The notes beneath the pieces are model-generated. The model was not told where the DNA came from. It saw only the letters and a list, made by a program, of their open reading frames with translations, and did not search any database. A program made the translations under genes and the position numbers. This document shows positions 24,478 to 32,763 of a DNA stretch of 64,000 nucleotides, in pieces. Numbering within the stretch: the first letter of the stretch is position 1; every line of letters begins with the position of its first letter. Origin of the DNA: Stenotrophomonas sp. 57. GTDB taxonomy: Bacteria; Pseudomonadota; Gammaproteobacteria; Xanthomonadales; Xanthomonadaceae. The stretch lies in the NCBI RefSeq assembly GCF_030291075.1, contig NZ_CP127407.1, positions 2,602,001-2,666,000 of the forward strand, given 5' to 3'.

Positions 24478-25341
24478 CTATTGCGGGAGATTGAAAGAAA
24501 GACGCGGCAGCGGATCTGCCTGCACCCGGATGGCCTTTCGGCCGCTATCGGTGGGATCGCCCTCACCGCTGCCAGTGGGATCGCCCCGACTGGACTTGAT
24601 TTCGCTGATCAAGCGCATCGCTTCTGACTTCGGCATGCCTGTGGCACGCAAGCCGGCCTCCACACGGCGCACCGCTGAGGCGTTCTCTTTGCTTGCGCCC
24701 TTCTCCACCTGATCGGAGGCCAGAAGTTCATCTGCAAAGCCGTCCTCCACTGCGGAGGCGCCACCGATCCAAGTCTCGGCATCCATCAGCTTGGACATGG
24801 CCTTCTGCTCGGCACCGGTGCGCGCGGCGTAGATGCTAGCCATCGCGTCGTCGAAGGGCTTGAGCGTCGCAGCCACGTCAGCAAGGTCGTGGCGATTGCC
24901 TACGGCAACGACCCAAGCGTTGTGGATCATCAGGAAGCCAGCGCGCGCGATCTGGACTGTGTCACCGGCCATGGCGATGACGGAAGCAGCCGATGCGGCC
25001 AAGCCCAGTACCTTCACCGTGACCTCGCCGTCGTGCTCGCGCAGGAGGTTGTAGATCGCCAGGCCTTCGAACATGTCTCCGCCGGGGCTGTTGATGTTGA
25101 CCGTGACCGGGCCTTTCCCCATCCCGCGCAGGGATGCCGCGATGCGCTTGGCGGTCACGCCTTCGCCGGTCCAATAGTCGTACCCGATCACGTCGTAGAT
25201 GCTGATGGATCGTTCCGCATCGGTGTCGGAAGCCGCCCTGACGCCAGCCTCCCAGCGGTCAAGTGCGCGTGGCTGGATCTGGCTGCTGACAGCGGCGCAG
25301 GGGCGGCCCTCCGGTACACCCGGCAGCGTCTTGATCGTCAT
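24478..25341 (-). CDS. Head maturation protease (ClpP-like, S14)
   Basis: The 287-residue product contains NSPGGDMFEGLAIYNLL, GLAASAASVIAMAGD with the catalytic Ser, and FLMIHNAW with the catalytic His, as in ClpP-type prohead proteases. The C-terminal third is charged. It should cleave the delta domain of the capsid protein. The ATG near the portal gene stop is chosen as the domain begins soon after. Confidence 0.9.
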   Translation of the reverse strand: MTIKTLPGVPEGRPCAAVSSQIQPRALDRWEAGVRAASDTDAERSISIYDVIGYDYWTGEGVTAKRIAASLRGMGKGPVTVNINSPGGDMFEGLAIYNLLREHDGEVTVKVLGLAASAASVIAMAGDTVQIARAGFLMIHNAWVVAVGNRHDLADVAATLKPFDDAMASIYAARTGAEQKAMSKLMDAETWIGGASAVEDGFADELLASDQVEKGASKENASAVRRVEAGLRATGMPKSEAMRLISEIKSSRGDPTGSGEGDPTDSGRKAIRVQADPLPRLSFNLPQ

Positions 25342-25345
25342 GTGG

Positions 25346-26629
25346 TCAGTCCTTCTTGTCTTCGGAGAAGCCCAGGAACGCGCGGATAGCGGCCCGGGCC
25401 TGGTCGGCATCTGAACCAGCGCCGATGGCATCCAGCGTGGTCATCGCGGTTTGCACGGTGAGCACGGCGGCATTACCGCCCATCGGCTCCCGGTCTTCCA
25501 ACTCGCGCACTTCGTCGCGGGTGAGAATCCCCTTGTCCACCATCACCCCGTAGAACGCAGCGCGTCCGGCGCTGTCGGCGCGCAGAAGGCCTTCCACGGT
25601 GAACTTCGGGTAGTAGCGCAGGCGCTCGGCTGGCGTCAGCAGGTCCTTGCTGATGGCCTGCTCGATGCGTCGGAGCCACGGCCCCAGCGTGAACGTCAGG
25701 AAGCCGATCATTTGCTGCTCGATGCCGGTTCCCCAGCTTGTCGACTTCTCCGTATGGCCAACCATCCACGGCGGCACGCGGAACCAGCGGCAGATCGACT
25801 CCACGGAGAACGCCCGCGACTCCAAGAGCTGCGCGTCGGATGGCTTGATGCCAAGCGTACCGGCCTCCGTGCCACCTTCGAGCAGCGGGGTTTCACCGCG
25901 CTCAATGGAACCCATCAGGTTCTTCTTGAACTCCGTCCGCTGCTCAGGCTTCAGAAACGCCTGGACCTTGTAGTAGATCGTCTGGAGCAGACCGTTTCGG
26001 AACGTGCGAGCCGCTGCTCGGTCTGCCGCGATGGCGTTGCCGAACACTTTGGCACCGTAGGCGATCACGGACACGCCGCTCTCGCCATCCAGCGTGAACC
26101 CTGGAATGCGCCAGATCCTCGCCGGCGCGATGATCCTGGGAGCACCATTGGCGCGCAGGTAGCGATACACCTTGTTGCCGTTCAGGTCACGATTGATGGT
26201 GAGCCTGGCTGGATCAAGGAACTGCAAGCCGATCAGGCGTTCGCCGGCGTAGAGCTTCTCAGCGAAAGCGTTGCCACGAAGAAGCATCGCGACAACCATG
26301 GCCTCCCAGAACACCGCCGCAGTCGAGTCGATGTTTGGCTGGTCGTGAACAACAAAATGCAGCGGGTGCTGGCTCGCGACGCGCTTTCCGGTCTTCGTCC
26401 TCTCATACATCGACAGGGGCAATGTGGCGATCGTCTCAGAGATCAAGCGGACACACGCCCAGGCTGCGTCGACTTGGAGAACCGCCTTTGCTGTGACGGC
26501 TACGCCGGCCTCATTGGCCATCTCGCGGTCGATGTAGAGCTCGGCGTCGCGGGTCGTGAATGAGCGAACCCACCCGTCAACCGCCGCTCGGACCCGTCCC
26601 AGAAATCCGGTCTGATGCTTCGTCTTCAT
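25346..26629 (-). CDS. Portal protein (HK97 family)
   Basis: The 427-residue product has AWACVRLISETIATLPLSMYER, MLLRGNAFAEKLY, FLDPARLTINRD and SICRWFRVPPWMVGHTEKST...GIEQQMIGFLTFTLGPWLRRIEQAI, all standard HK97-type portal motifs. It forms the dodecameric DNA entry ring. It overlaps the terminase gene by four bases. Confidence 0.95.
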   Translation of the reverse strand: MKTKHQTGFLGRVRAAVDGWVRSFTTRDAELYIDREMANEAGVAVTAKAVLQVDAAWACVRLISETIATLPLSMYERTKTGKRVASQHPLHFVVHDQPNIDSTAAVFWEAMVVAMLLRGNAFAEKLYAGERLIGLQFLDPARLTINRDLNGNKVYRYLRANGAPRIIAPARIWRIPGFTLDGESGVSVIAYGAKVFGNAIAADRAAARTFRNGLLQTIYYKVQAFLKPEQRTEFKKNLMGSIERGETPLLEGGTEAGTLGIKPSDAQLLESRAFSVESICRWFRVPPWMVGHTEKSTSWGTGIEQQMIGFLTFTLGPWLRRIEQAISKDLLTPAERLRYYPKFTVEGLLRADSAGRAAFYGVMVDKGILTRDEVRELEDREPMGGNAAVLTVQTAMTTLDAIGAGSDADQARAAIRAFLGFSEDKKD

Positions 26630-28383
26630 GCGGATCCCGCCAAAATAGGGTTACTCAACCAGTCGTCCATCCCGCCTGTCGCCTCGCTCGTGAGAGATAC
26701 CCCAATGGCCATCAGCAGCGCGGTGATGTCGTCGATCTTGTCCGCGGACCGGCGCTTGTCCGGCGCCATGTTCAGATTCACGTCCTTGCGCGCGACCAGG
26801 TTGGCCGCGCACCAGGCCAGTACAGGGTCGCCGTCGTGCACCAACCGCTTGCCGATGTAGGCGCGCTCCAGCTCTACCATCGCGGGGTGGTACGACTTCG
26901 TGCCCTGGATGAACTCCACCAGTGGAACTTCAGCCGCAACAAGGCGGCTGACCATCTCGGTAGCGTTCCAGCGGTCGAATGCAAGCGACTGCAGGTTGAA
27001 GCGCTCGTGCACGTCCAGAACCGCTTGCTCAATCACCGCGTAGTCGGTGACCTCGCCCTCGGTCTGCTCCAGCAGCCCGGCCGCGACCCAGCCCGCATAC
27101 GGGACAGTGCCGCGCTCGGTTCGCTGCGCCACTGCGGACTCGGGCACCCAGCGCCGTCCCCAAGTGATGATCTTGTCGTCCAAGCGCCAGACCAGCCGCA
27201 GCGATGCAAGGTCGCGCGTGCTGGCCAGATCAAGCCCACCCCAGCAGGGAACGTCCTTCAGCGCCTCCAGATCGACTACGCCATGGCAGGCATTCCACTT
27301 CGGCAACAGGATGAAGCCGTTTGCCGCTGCAGCAGGCCGGTTCAGCCGTTTGATCTGGAACTCAGCAAGCTTCGAAGGCATCGCCTTCGCTTCAATCGAC
27401 TCCTTCCTGATCGCCGCCAGCAGGTGGGGGTTCACGTCCATCAACGGGTTGGCCTTATGCCAGGCCTTCTCGTCGAAGTCCCCGTCGTCCTTGTCCACCG
27501 CGAAGAAGATGGCCAGGAAGTGGTCGGCGGCGTCGCCAAACACCCCCTCCAGCAGCTGCGTGGCGAACTGCCGAATCTCCGACCAGGGACCGGGGTTCGC
27601 GTACCCCTCTGTGGTCGTGAACAACCAGAGCGGATTACGCCGAGCACCAGCCGCCGACTGCAACACGTTCAGCAGATCAGGCGTCTTGTGCGCATGGATC
27701 TCATCGAGCCCAACGTGGGACGGGTTCAGACCGTCCTGCGTCGATGCCTTGGCGTTGATCGGCTTGAACGTCGCGCCGGTCTCGACCCGGCTGATCGCAT
27801 TCGCCCAGCACTCCAGCCCGTAGGCATCCCGCAGATCGGCCTTCTTCTCGGCCATCCGCTTGGCTACGTTGAAGATGATGCGCGCCTGGCTGCCAGTGGT
27901 AGCGGCGGAAATGACCTGCGCACCCTCTTCCTCTTCGCAGCATTCGCAGTAGAGCAGGATGGCCGCCGACAGGGTCGACTTCGCGTTCTTGCGCGCCACC
28001 GCGAACAATGCGGACGTGAAGCGGCGTGTTCCATCCGGCTTGCGGAACCCGAACAGCTGGACCACGAACCACACGTGGGACGGGTGAAGCCGAATTTCCG
28101 GCGTCTCCCACTTCCCCTCAACGTGCGGGAGAAGCTCGATCCAGCTGCAAGCGTGATTGGCGTGATCGCGTGAGAAGGAGAATGGCGCTCCCTTCTTCTT
28201 CGCCCGCTTCAGATCGTCCAGGAACCGTTTCGCCGCCAGCTTGATCAGCCGACCGAACCTTCCACCCCTATCAGCCGCAGCCGCCTTCGCATACCCGATC
28301 GCGACATCGACGTGGTCATTTTCCGGTGGCGCGGGGCTTTCCGAGCGCAGCGAACGCGTTGCCCGGCTTTTCCGTGTCGCCAT
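26626..28383 (-). CDS. Terminase large subunit
   Basis: The 585-residue product has the ATPase domain with a Walker A-like AVARKNAKST and Walker B VGLDEIHAH, the coupling motif TTTEG, and a C-terminal nuclease domain (GGLDLASTRDLASL, DDITALLMAIG). This is the HK97/Terminase_1 type that works with a P27-type small subunit. It overlaps the small subunit gene by 68 bases. Confidence 0.95.
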   Translation of the reverse strand: MATRKSRATRSLRSESPAPPENDHVDVAIGYAKAAAADRGGRFGRLIKLAAKRFLDDLKRAKKKGAPFSFSRDHANHACSWIELLPHVEGKWETPEIRLHPSHVWFVVQLFGFRKPDGTRRFTSALFAVARKNAKSTLSAAILLYCECCEEEEGAQVISAATTGSQARIIFNVAKRMAEKKADLRDAYGLECWANAISRVETGATFKPINAKASTQDGLNPSHVGLDEIHAHKTPDLLNVLQSAAGARRNPLWLFTTTEGYANPGPWSEIRQFATQLLEGVFGDAADHFLAIFFAVDKDDGDFDEKAWHKANPLMDVNPHLLAAIRKESIEAKAMPSKLAEFQIKRLNRPAAAANGFILLPKWNACHGVVDLEALKDVPCWGGLDLASTRDLASLRLVWRLDDKIITWGRRWVPESAVAQRTERGTVPYAGWVAAGLLEQTEGEVTDYAVIEQAVLDVHERFNLQSLAFDRWNATEMVSRLVAAEVPLVEFIQGTKSYHPAMVELERAYIGKRLVHDGDPVLAWCAANLVARKDVNLNMAPDKRRSADKIDDITALLMAIGVSLTSEATGGMDDWLSNPILAGSA

Positions 28384-28741
28384 TCGGTTTCACCTTTCCC
28401 TGCGCCACTGGCGTCAGGCCAAAGTCGTTCATCAGTCCACGCAGCTGGGCAACCATCGATGCAACCGGCGCCTCGCCGGCGGCGTACAGCTGAACGGTCT
28501 TTCCATGAAGAGCGCAGAGCTGGCCGAGCGCCGACAGGCCGGCCTCGGTGAGGAGCTTGTTTGCGTGGAGGATCGGAGCTAGGCGCTCCCATTCCTTACG
28601 TGCGTGTGCGTTGGGCATCCAGTCCGGTGCCGGTGGCACATCGGACACCAGGGGGAGTTCAGCCGCAGCAGGCGCTTCGCGGTCAGGCCGGTCGGTGCCG
28701 GCCACCACCTTCAGCGCCGTCGGCTTGCGGGGGCGGGACAT
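28316..28741 (-). CDS. Terminase small subunit (P27 family)
   Basis: The 141-residue product begins MSRPRKPTALKVVAGTDRPDR and has PNAHARKEWERLAPILHANKLLTEAGLSALGQLC, the P27-type pattern. It recognises the packaging site. Confidence 0.9.
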   Translation of the reverse strand: MSRPRKPTALKVVAGTDRPDREAPAAAELPLVSDVPPAPDWMPNAHARKEWERLAPILHANKLLTEAGLSALGQLCALHGKTVQLYAAGEAPVASMVAQLRGLMNDFGLTPVAQGKVKPNGDTEKPGNAFAALGKPRATGK

Positions 28742-28831
28742 AGACGGGCCTCAAAAACTGAATTTTCTGAATTGACGGTGCGAAAAAACGACTGAGCGGC
28801 CGGTGTCCGAGAGGAAGGATTCGAACTTTTT

Positions 28832-28847
28832 CCCCTCCCCCCGGGGC
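28832..28847. other. Candidate cos region
   Basis: The short GC block CCCCTCCCCCCGGGGC lies in the 128-bp gap between the terminase small subunit and HNH genes, in an AT-richer context. Cos ends of HK97-type phages are GC-rich 9-13 base overhangs in this gap. This is a location-based guess. Confidence 0.3.
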
Positions 28848-28869
28848 ATTTGATGAGAATCACTCACAT

Positions 28870-29211
28870 TCACCGCTTCGAGAGGAACGGATGAGAACGA
28901 TTCGCGCCTCGCGCGGCCTCTGCCTTCGTCTTCGTGCCGTGGCACTCGCAGCAGATCGCCTGCAGGTTGTCCAAGGCATCCGTGCCGCCTTCCGCCTGCG
29001 GCACAACGTGGTCAACCTCTTCTGCCTGGCGGATGCGACCGGCTGCACGGCATGGCTGACAGAGGTACAGGTCACGTGCCATCACCGCATCGCGCTTGCG
29101 ACGCCACGGCCTGCCGCCTCGGCCTTTGCCGTAGTTCTCCTGCGGTGCTTGCGCGACGTGTACCGGAGCCAGCTGCGGCATCGGTCTATGTCGACGAGGG
29201 AAGCTGGCCAT
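28870..29211 (-). CDS. HNH endonuclease
   Basis: The 113-residue product has C-x2-C (YLCQPCRAAG), EEVDHVVPQAEGG and the DNLQAICCECHGTKT zinc motif, a canonical HNH site. In cos phages with HK97-type terminases, an HNH protein next to the small subunit is needed for cos cutting; its position fits. Confidence 0.92.
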   Translation of the reverse strand: MASFPRRHRPMPQLAPVHVAQAPQENYGKGRGGRPWRRKRDAVMARDLYLCQPCRAAGRIRQAEEVDHVVPQAEGGTDALDNLQAICCECHGTKTKAEAARGANRSHPFLSKR

Positions 29212-29411
29212 CAGCCCAGGCTCTGCGACTGGTCGCGCTCGCCTGGCACCAGCTCACCGTCCAGGCTGCGGGCTGCCTCTTCCTGCTCTTCCTCGCCCTC
29301 AGCTGCCAGCGCGGCCAACAATGCATCAACCTTCCCTTCTAGCCTGGCGGTGGCCTGGCGCTGCTCTTCCTGCTGCAGCTCGATCCGGCGCAGCCGATCA
29401 GACAGGCTCAT
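29211..29411 (-). CDS. Small coiled-coil protein (66 aa)
   Basis: MSLSDRLRRIELQQEEQRQATARLEGKVDALLAAL is a clear coiled coil with an acidic tail. It abuts the HNH gene (overlapping stop and start). No family is recognised. Confidence 0.55.
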   Translation of the reverse strand: MSLSDRLRRIELQQEEQRQATARLEGKVDALLAALAAEGEEEQEEAARSLDGELVPGERDQSQSLG

Positions 29412-29775
29412 CGGTCTGCCCCTCGCTCGGCCCCATGCCTTGGATCTTGAAGTTGCCGTCCTTCCTCAGCGTCCACGACGTGTCAGGACCACGGCCATGG
29501 AGCACGCCACCTGGGCGGGACTCACGTTCAGCCCAAGCGGCGGCCGCCTTTTCGATCTTCTCAGCAAACGCCAGATCCAAAGACGCCTGAGCATCTGCGC
29601 ATCCAAACGGCTGAGAGACTGGCTTCCCCTGCGCATCGGTGTCCACCACGGCAAAGCGCTCTGCCGTCAGGGTCAGGCGGTTCGGCAGTTCCTGACCGAG
29701 CGAGGCTTCCGCCGCCGTCGGCTTCAGCAGCCAGTTGCGCAGCCACACACGCGGGTTGAATCGGTCGACGTTCAC
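29398..29775 (-). CDS. Phage hypothetical protein with NPR-WLR-WL-KP motif
   Basis: The 125-residue product begins MNVDRFNPRVWLRNWLLKP, a motif also found at the start of an early gene at 38800-39174 (DRWNPRLWLRDWLAKP). The rest contains a predicted helix (ADAQASLDLAFAEKIEKAAAAW). The amphipathic N-terminal helix rich in Trp and Arg may bind membrane or a protein partner. Function is unknown. Confidence 0.55.
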   Translation of the reverse strand: MNVDRFNPRVWLRNWLLKPTAAEASLGQELPNRLTLTAERFAVVDTDAQGKPVSQPFGCADAQASLDLAFAEKIEKAAAAWAERESRPGGVLHGRGPDTSWTLRKDGNFKIQGMGPSEGQTDEPV

Positions 29776-30074
29776 GGTTTCACCTGCTTCTGCTCGCCGG
29801 CCGGGGCCAGCTTCTCGATGGCGCTCATCCGGCTATCGCAGTCCTCCAGAGTCAGGAGGTTGGCGTTGTATGCAGCGACGACGGCTTCCACGGTGCGGGA
29901 GGTGGCGCGCTTCGCCGGGCAGCGGGCGGTCAGCGCCGCCGGCACAGCCACCGTGCGCTCGACCGGGACATACACCACCTTGGGCAGGTCAGGCTTCTCG
30001 GCCTTGCTGCAGCTGCCGAACCCGCACAGTGGCAGGGCCGCAGCCAGGATCACAGCAACGGAATGGCGTCGCAT
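29772..30074 (-). CDS. Outer membrane spanin (Rz1-like lipoprotein)
   Basis: The 100-residue product starts MRRHSVAVILAAALPLCGFGSC with Cys at the end of a hydrophobic signal, giving two possible lipobox sites, and is Pro- and Val-rich just after (DLPKVVYVPVER). It overlaps the 3' end of the inner spanin gene in another frame by 25 bases, the usual Rz/Rz1 arrangement. It disrupts the outer membrane at lysis. Confidence 0.7.
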   Translation of the reverse strand: MRRHSVAVILAAALPLCGFGSCSKAEKPDLPKVVYVPVERTVAVPAALTARCPAKRATSRTVEAVVAAYNANLLTLEDCDSRMSAIEKLAPAGEQKQVKP

Positions 30075-30484
30075 AGGTTCTGCTCCAACTGCTGCCGGCA
30101 TCCCGGCTGGGTCTTGGCCGCCTGCAGGGCCTGCTCGGCTTGGGTAGCGCGACGCTGGCTCTGGGCTGCAGCTGCTTCGGCCTGCCGTGCGGCCTCCTTG
30201 GCTGCCTGCTGCTGGCGGGCGGATTCGTCGATGGCCAGCTGGGTCTGCCGGTTCACCTCCTGCAGCAGCTGGCCGCAGGCGTTGGCGGCGCGCAGGTTCT
30301 CGTCCGCGGCTGCCTGGGCCTTATCACGCCGCTTCTCGGCGGCGGCGATCAGTGTCTGGTCCTTCTTCGCCCGGTAGTCCGACCCGAGCCGGGCGCCCAT
30401 CAGCAGGACAGCGACCACCGCGGCAACCCACAGCCCCGCGCGGATCAGGCCAACGTAGGGCCGCAGCGGGTCAGGGATTAGCAA
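30050..30484 (-). CDS. Inner membrane spanin (Rz-like)
   Basis: The 144-residue product has one N-terminal membrane segment (LWVAAVVAVLLMGARLG) and then a long Ala/Gln-rich coiled coil to the C-terminus, as in Rz. A TTG start is inferred because no ATG or GTG precedes the membrane segment. It overlaps the upstream gene by 14 bases. Confidence 0.75.
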   Translation of the reverse strand: MLIPDPLRPYVGLIRAGLWVAAVVAVLLMGARLGSDYRAKKDQTLIAAAEKRRDKAQAAADENLRAANACGQLLQEVNRQTQLAIDESARQQQAAKEAARQAEAAAAQSQRRATQAEQALQAAKTQPGCRQQLEQNLCDAIPLL

Positions 30485-30851
30485 CGGAGTGTCTCGGGTG
30501 ATCCGGCCGGCTGGTTCCAGTCAGATCGGCCTGCGCATCGGCATCAGTCAGCGCCGAGCGCACCAGGTCATCGCGCAGGCGGAAGCCCAGCAGCTCCCAT
30601 ACCTTGCCGACCGCGTTCTGGCGTGCAACCTTGTTCCCGATCTCAGCGTCGAAGTTCTCGATACTGACTGCGGCCGAGATCCCTTCCACCGTGAAGCCGT
30701 TGCGCAGCGTCAGTTGGCACACGGTCGTGCGCCCGTTGGGCAGCACCGTGAAGGTCTCGCCAACGATCTCGGCACTTACCTGATCCGGCGTCACGCGCGG
30801 GGCGTTCAGGCCCTTGGACTGGATTTCCTGCTCGATGGTCTTGTCGTTCAC
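30471..30851 (-). CDS. Gp49-like phage protein
   Basis: The 126-residue product begins (GTG) VNDKTIEQEIQSKGLNAPRVTPDQV and has VCQLTLRNGFTVEGISAAVSIENFD and NAVGKVWELLGFRLRD, the pattern of the Gp49 family (PF13876) often seen near phage lysis genes. GGAGGG precedes the GTG, and the GTGA overlap with the holin candidate suggests coupling. Function is unknown. Confidence 0.7.
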   Translation of the reverse strand: MNDKTIEQEIQSKGLNAPRVTPDQVSAEIVGETFTVLPNGRTTVCQLTLRNGFTVEGISAAVSIENFDAEIGNKVARQNAVGKVWELLGFRLRDDLVRSALTDADAQADLTGTSRPDHPRHSVANP

Positions 30852-31087
30852 AGGCCCTCCTTCGGGCGCTTGGGTTTCTGCTTGAAGCTGGTGGCCACGG
30901 GGACCAGGAAGGCGCCGCCGACGGCCAGGCCGCCCAGCACGATCAGGCCCCACTCGGGGAACAGGTTCTGCGCCCGCTCCGGCATCAGCGCGTAGGCGCC
31001 GAGTGCAGCGGCGGCAGCGGCTGCGAGGGTGGCCAGCCATGTGCTGGCGCGACCGGCCACTCCCTGCCAGTTGAATCGGTCCTTCAC
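30848..31087 (-). CDS. Holin candidate (two membrane segments)
   Basis: The 79-residue product (GTG start, GTGA overlap with the gene before) has two hydrophobic segments (WLATLAAAAAAALGAYAL and LIVLGGLAVGGAFLVPV) and a basic tail (FKQKPKRPKEGL). Size, topology and position beside the endolysin fit a class II holin. Confidence 0.7.
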   Translation of the reverse strand: MKDRFNWQGVAGRASTWLATLAAAAAAALGAYALMPERAQNLFPEWGLIVLGGLAVGGAFLVPVATSFKQKPKRPKEGL

Positions 31088-31401
31088 TTCAGCCCCCTGA
31101 GCTGCTTCAGCTCCTTGATGTCCTGCTTGTTCTGCTCGACCTGCACGGCCTGCTTGGCCAGTTCGAGCTTCAGCGCCGGTACGTCGGCCAGCTGCGTGTT
31201 GAAGGTCTGCAGCTGCTGCTGGACCGTGGTCATCTGCTGGTTGGTGACCTGCTGCTGGGTCAGCACCGCCTGCATGGAGCTGATCAGCCAGTAACCGCCG
31301 GCGACCATGAAGCCAGCGAAGGCCCCCACGATCCATTTCTCGACGGGGCCTAGCGAAATGCGGGTGCGGCCGTCCTGGCTCGGCTGGGCTTCCATCGTCA
31401 T
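31084..31401 (-). CDS. Membrane-anchored coiled-coil lysis protein (second holin or antiholin candidate)
   Basis: The 105-residue product has one membrane segment (WIVGAFAGFMVAGGYWLI) and a coiled coil (QQQVTNQQMTTVQQQLQTF...). It overlaps the endolysin (ATGA) and the next gene (GTGA), so the cassette is tightly coupled. It may regulate holin timing. Confidence 0.55.
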   Translation of the reverse strand: MTMEAQPSQDGRTRISLGPVEKWIVGAFAGFMVAGGYWLISSMQAVLTQQQVTNQQMTTVQQQLQTFNTQLADVPALKLELAKQAVQVEQNKQDIKELKQLRGLK

Positions 31402-32063
31402 GCCCCAAGCACCTTCAGCGCGCGGTAGTAGCGCGAACGCCGGTCCGCCGCTCCAACCTGGCCGCCGTTCACCCGGGCCGTGATCTCGTCGAATCGGCCG
31501 GCATCCGCCAGCCTGCTGAGGTTCCGAGAATCCCAGAACGTCGCTGCTGCCAAAGCGCCCCACTTCGGCTGCTCCAGCTCCTCGGGTTTGGCCTCGAAGT
31601 CAGGGACGCCCTTGACGCCCTTCGCCCGCAGAGCGTCGCGGATGGCGGCATAGTTGGCCCGGCCGGTGTTCTGGATAGGACCACGGCCGCGGTAGCGGTA
31701 TCCGTCGCCGCTCGCCTCCGAGCCATTGCCCAGCCGGTTGGCATACGCGTTGTTGCCGATCGCAACCGGCTTCCGTTCCAGCGCGCGCGCCAGGTCGTTC
31801 GGCTTCCTCGGCTTGGCCCTGGGGTCAACGGCGTAGCGGCTGGGCCAGGTATCGGCCATGCCCTGCGCACCGTAGTTCAGGTTCTCGACGGTGCGGGTCA
31901 GGCTCGCCGACTCGTGACCGACCTGCGCCAGGAACGCGGCCACCCGCTTCGGGGTGCTGATGCCGTACGCAGTGCAGGCGTCGGTCAGGGGCTGAGCCCA
32001 CTGGGCGGCAACGGCGGCACTGCAGCCAACCACCTGCTGGATTGTCGAGGCGGTCAGGATCAT
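31398..32063 (-). CDS. Endolysin (GH19 chitinase-type)
   Basis: The 221-residue product has AAFLAQVGHESASLTRTVENLNY with the catalytic Glu and YRYRGRGPIQNTGRANY in place of the usual GRGxIQLTGR of GH19 lysins. No signal peptide is visible, so it should depend on the holin. It cuts the glycan strands of peptidoglycan. Confidence 0.93.
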   Translation of the reverse strand: MILTASTIQQVVGCSAAVAAQWAQPLTDACTAYGISTPKRVAAFLAQVGHESASLTRTVENLNYGAQGMADTWPSRYAVDPRAKPRKPNDLARALERKPVAIGNNAYANRLGNGSEASGDGYRYRGRGPIQNTGRANYAAIRDALRAKGVKGVPDFEAKPEELEQPKWGALAAATFWDSRNLSRLADAGRFDEITARVNGGQVGAADRRSRYYRALKVLGA

Positions 32064-32080
32064 GACGAGTCCGGAAATGA

Positions 32081-32105
32081 AAAACCCCGGCTGGTTGGCC
32101 GGGGT
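32081..32105 (-). terminator. Intrinsic terminator just upstream of the lysis genes
   Basis: On the minus strand ACCCCGGC/GCCGGGGT with a 6-nt loop is followed by TTTTC. It stands between the YfbU-like gene and the endolysin, so late transcription must be promoted after it or read through it. Confidence 0.75.
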
Positions 32106-32167
32106 CAGATCGTGCGCGATGGTAGTGAATCTACCCCCGAATGTGCGGGAGTGTCACTCCCGCATCC

Positions 32168-32701
32168 TCATCGGGTCGAAAGCAGCGCCTCCAGGTCATC
32201 CAAGCTGAGCCGACGGCGGTCCAGCAGCTGGCGCCTCATTGGCTCAAACAGCTCATACATCTCTCGGTAGAGCTCGGCCGTTGGGCTATGCGAATTGAAG
32301 TCTCTATCCTTGAACTCAGTGAAGCGATGCAGGTCATTCACCAGAAGGCGGCAATGTGCCATCAACTCTGTTTCATTGTTGCCGTCAAAACCGCGGAACT
32401 GAGGATTATCCCCACGCAGTCCAACACGGTCGATCAGTTCCTGACGCTGCCCCTCATCCAGGTCCTTGACGGCCCGCTCAATGAATGACCACATATCTAG
32501 AACGTCGATGACGAACTTAAAACTGTCCGGCAGGTCCTGATCGTCGAAAAGCAACCCATGCTCGAACGGTATCGCGAACTCTTCCTTGTAAGCCGTGACC
32601 TTCGAGATGAAGCTTGGATCAAACTCACCTCGAACCTTCAGCGCCTTCTGAATGTCAGCGAGCATCAGGACAATCAGGCGTTGCTCATCAGTGAACTTCA
32701 T
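32168..32701 (-). CDS. YfbU family protein
   Basis: The 177-residue product shows the E. coli YfbU pattern: MKFTDEQRLIVLMLADI at the start, EHGLLFD, VIDVLDMWSFIERAVKDLD, QFRGFDGNNETELMAHCRLLVNDLHRFTEF and SHSPTAELYREMYELFEPMRRQL. GGAGG lies six bases before the ATG. YfbU-like proteins are of unknown function; some reports link E. coli YfbU to cell death. It lies between the Q-like gene and the lysis genes, and is AT-richer than its neighbours. Confidence 0.85.
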   Translation of the reverse strand: MKFTDEQRLIVLMLADIQKALKVRGEFDPSFISKVTAYKEEFAIPFEHGLLFDDQDLPDSFKFVIDVLDMWSFIERAVKDLDEGQRQELIDRVGLRGDNPQFRGFDGNNETELMAHCRLLVNDLHRFTEFKDRDFNSHSPTAELYREMYELFEPMRRQLLDRRRLSLDDLEALLSTR

Positions 32702-32763
32702 TATTCCTCCGTGACTGGCGCGCCCCCTGGCACGCCTTGCGCCGATTCTATGCCCTGTAGCCT

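Noticed and set aside
22781..28173. Long plus-strand frames over capsid, portal and terminase genes
   Set aside because: Same reason: conserved structural proteins on the other strand explain the sequence, and high GC leaves stops rare in shadow frames.
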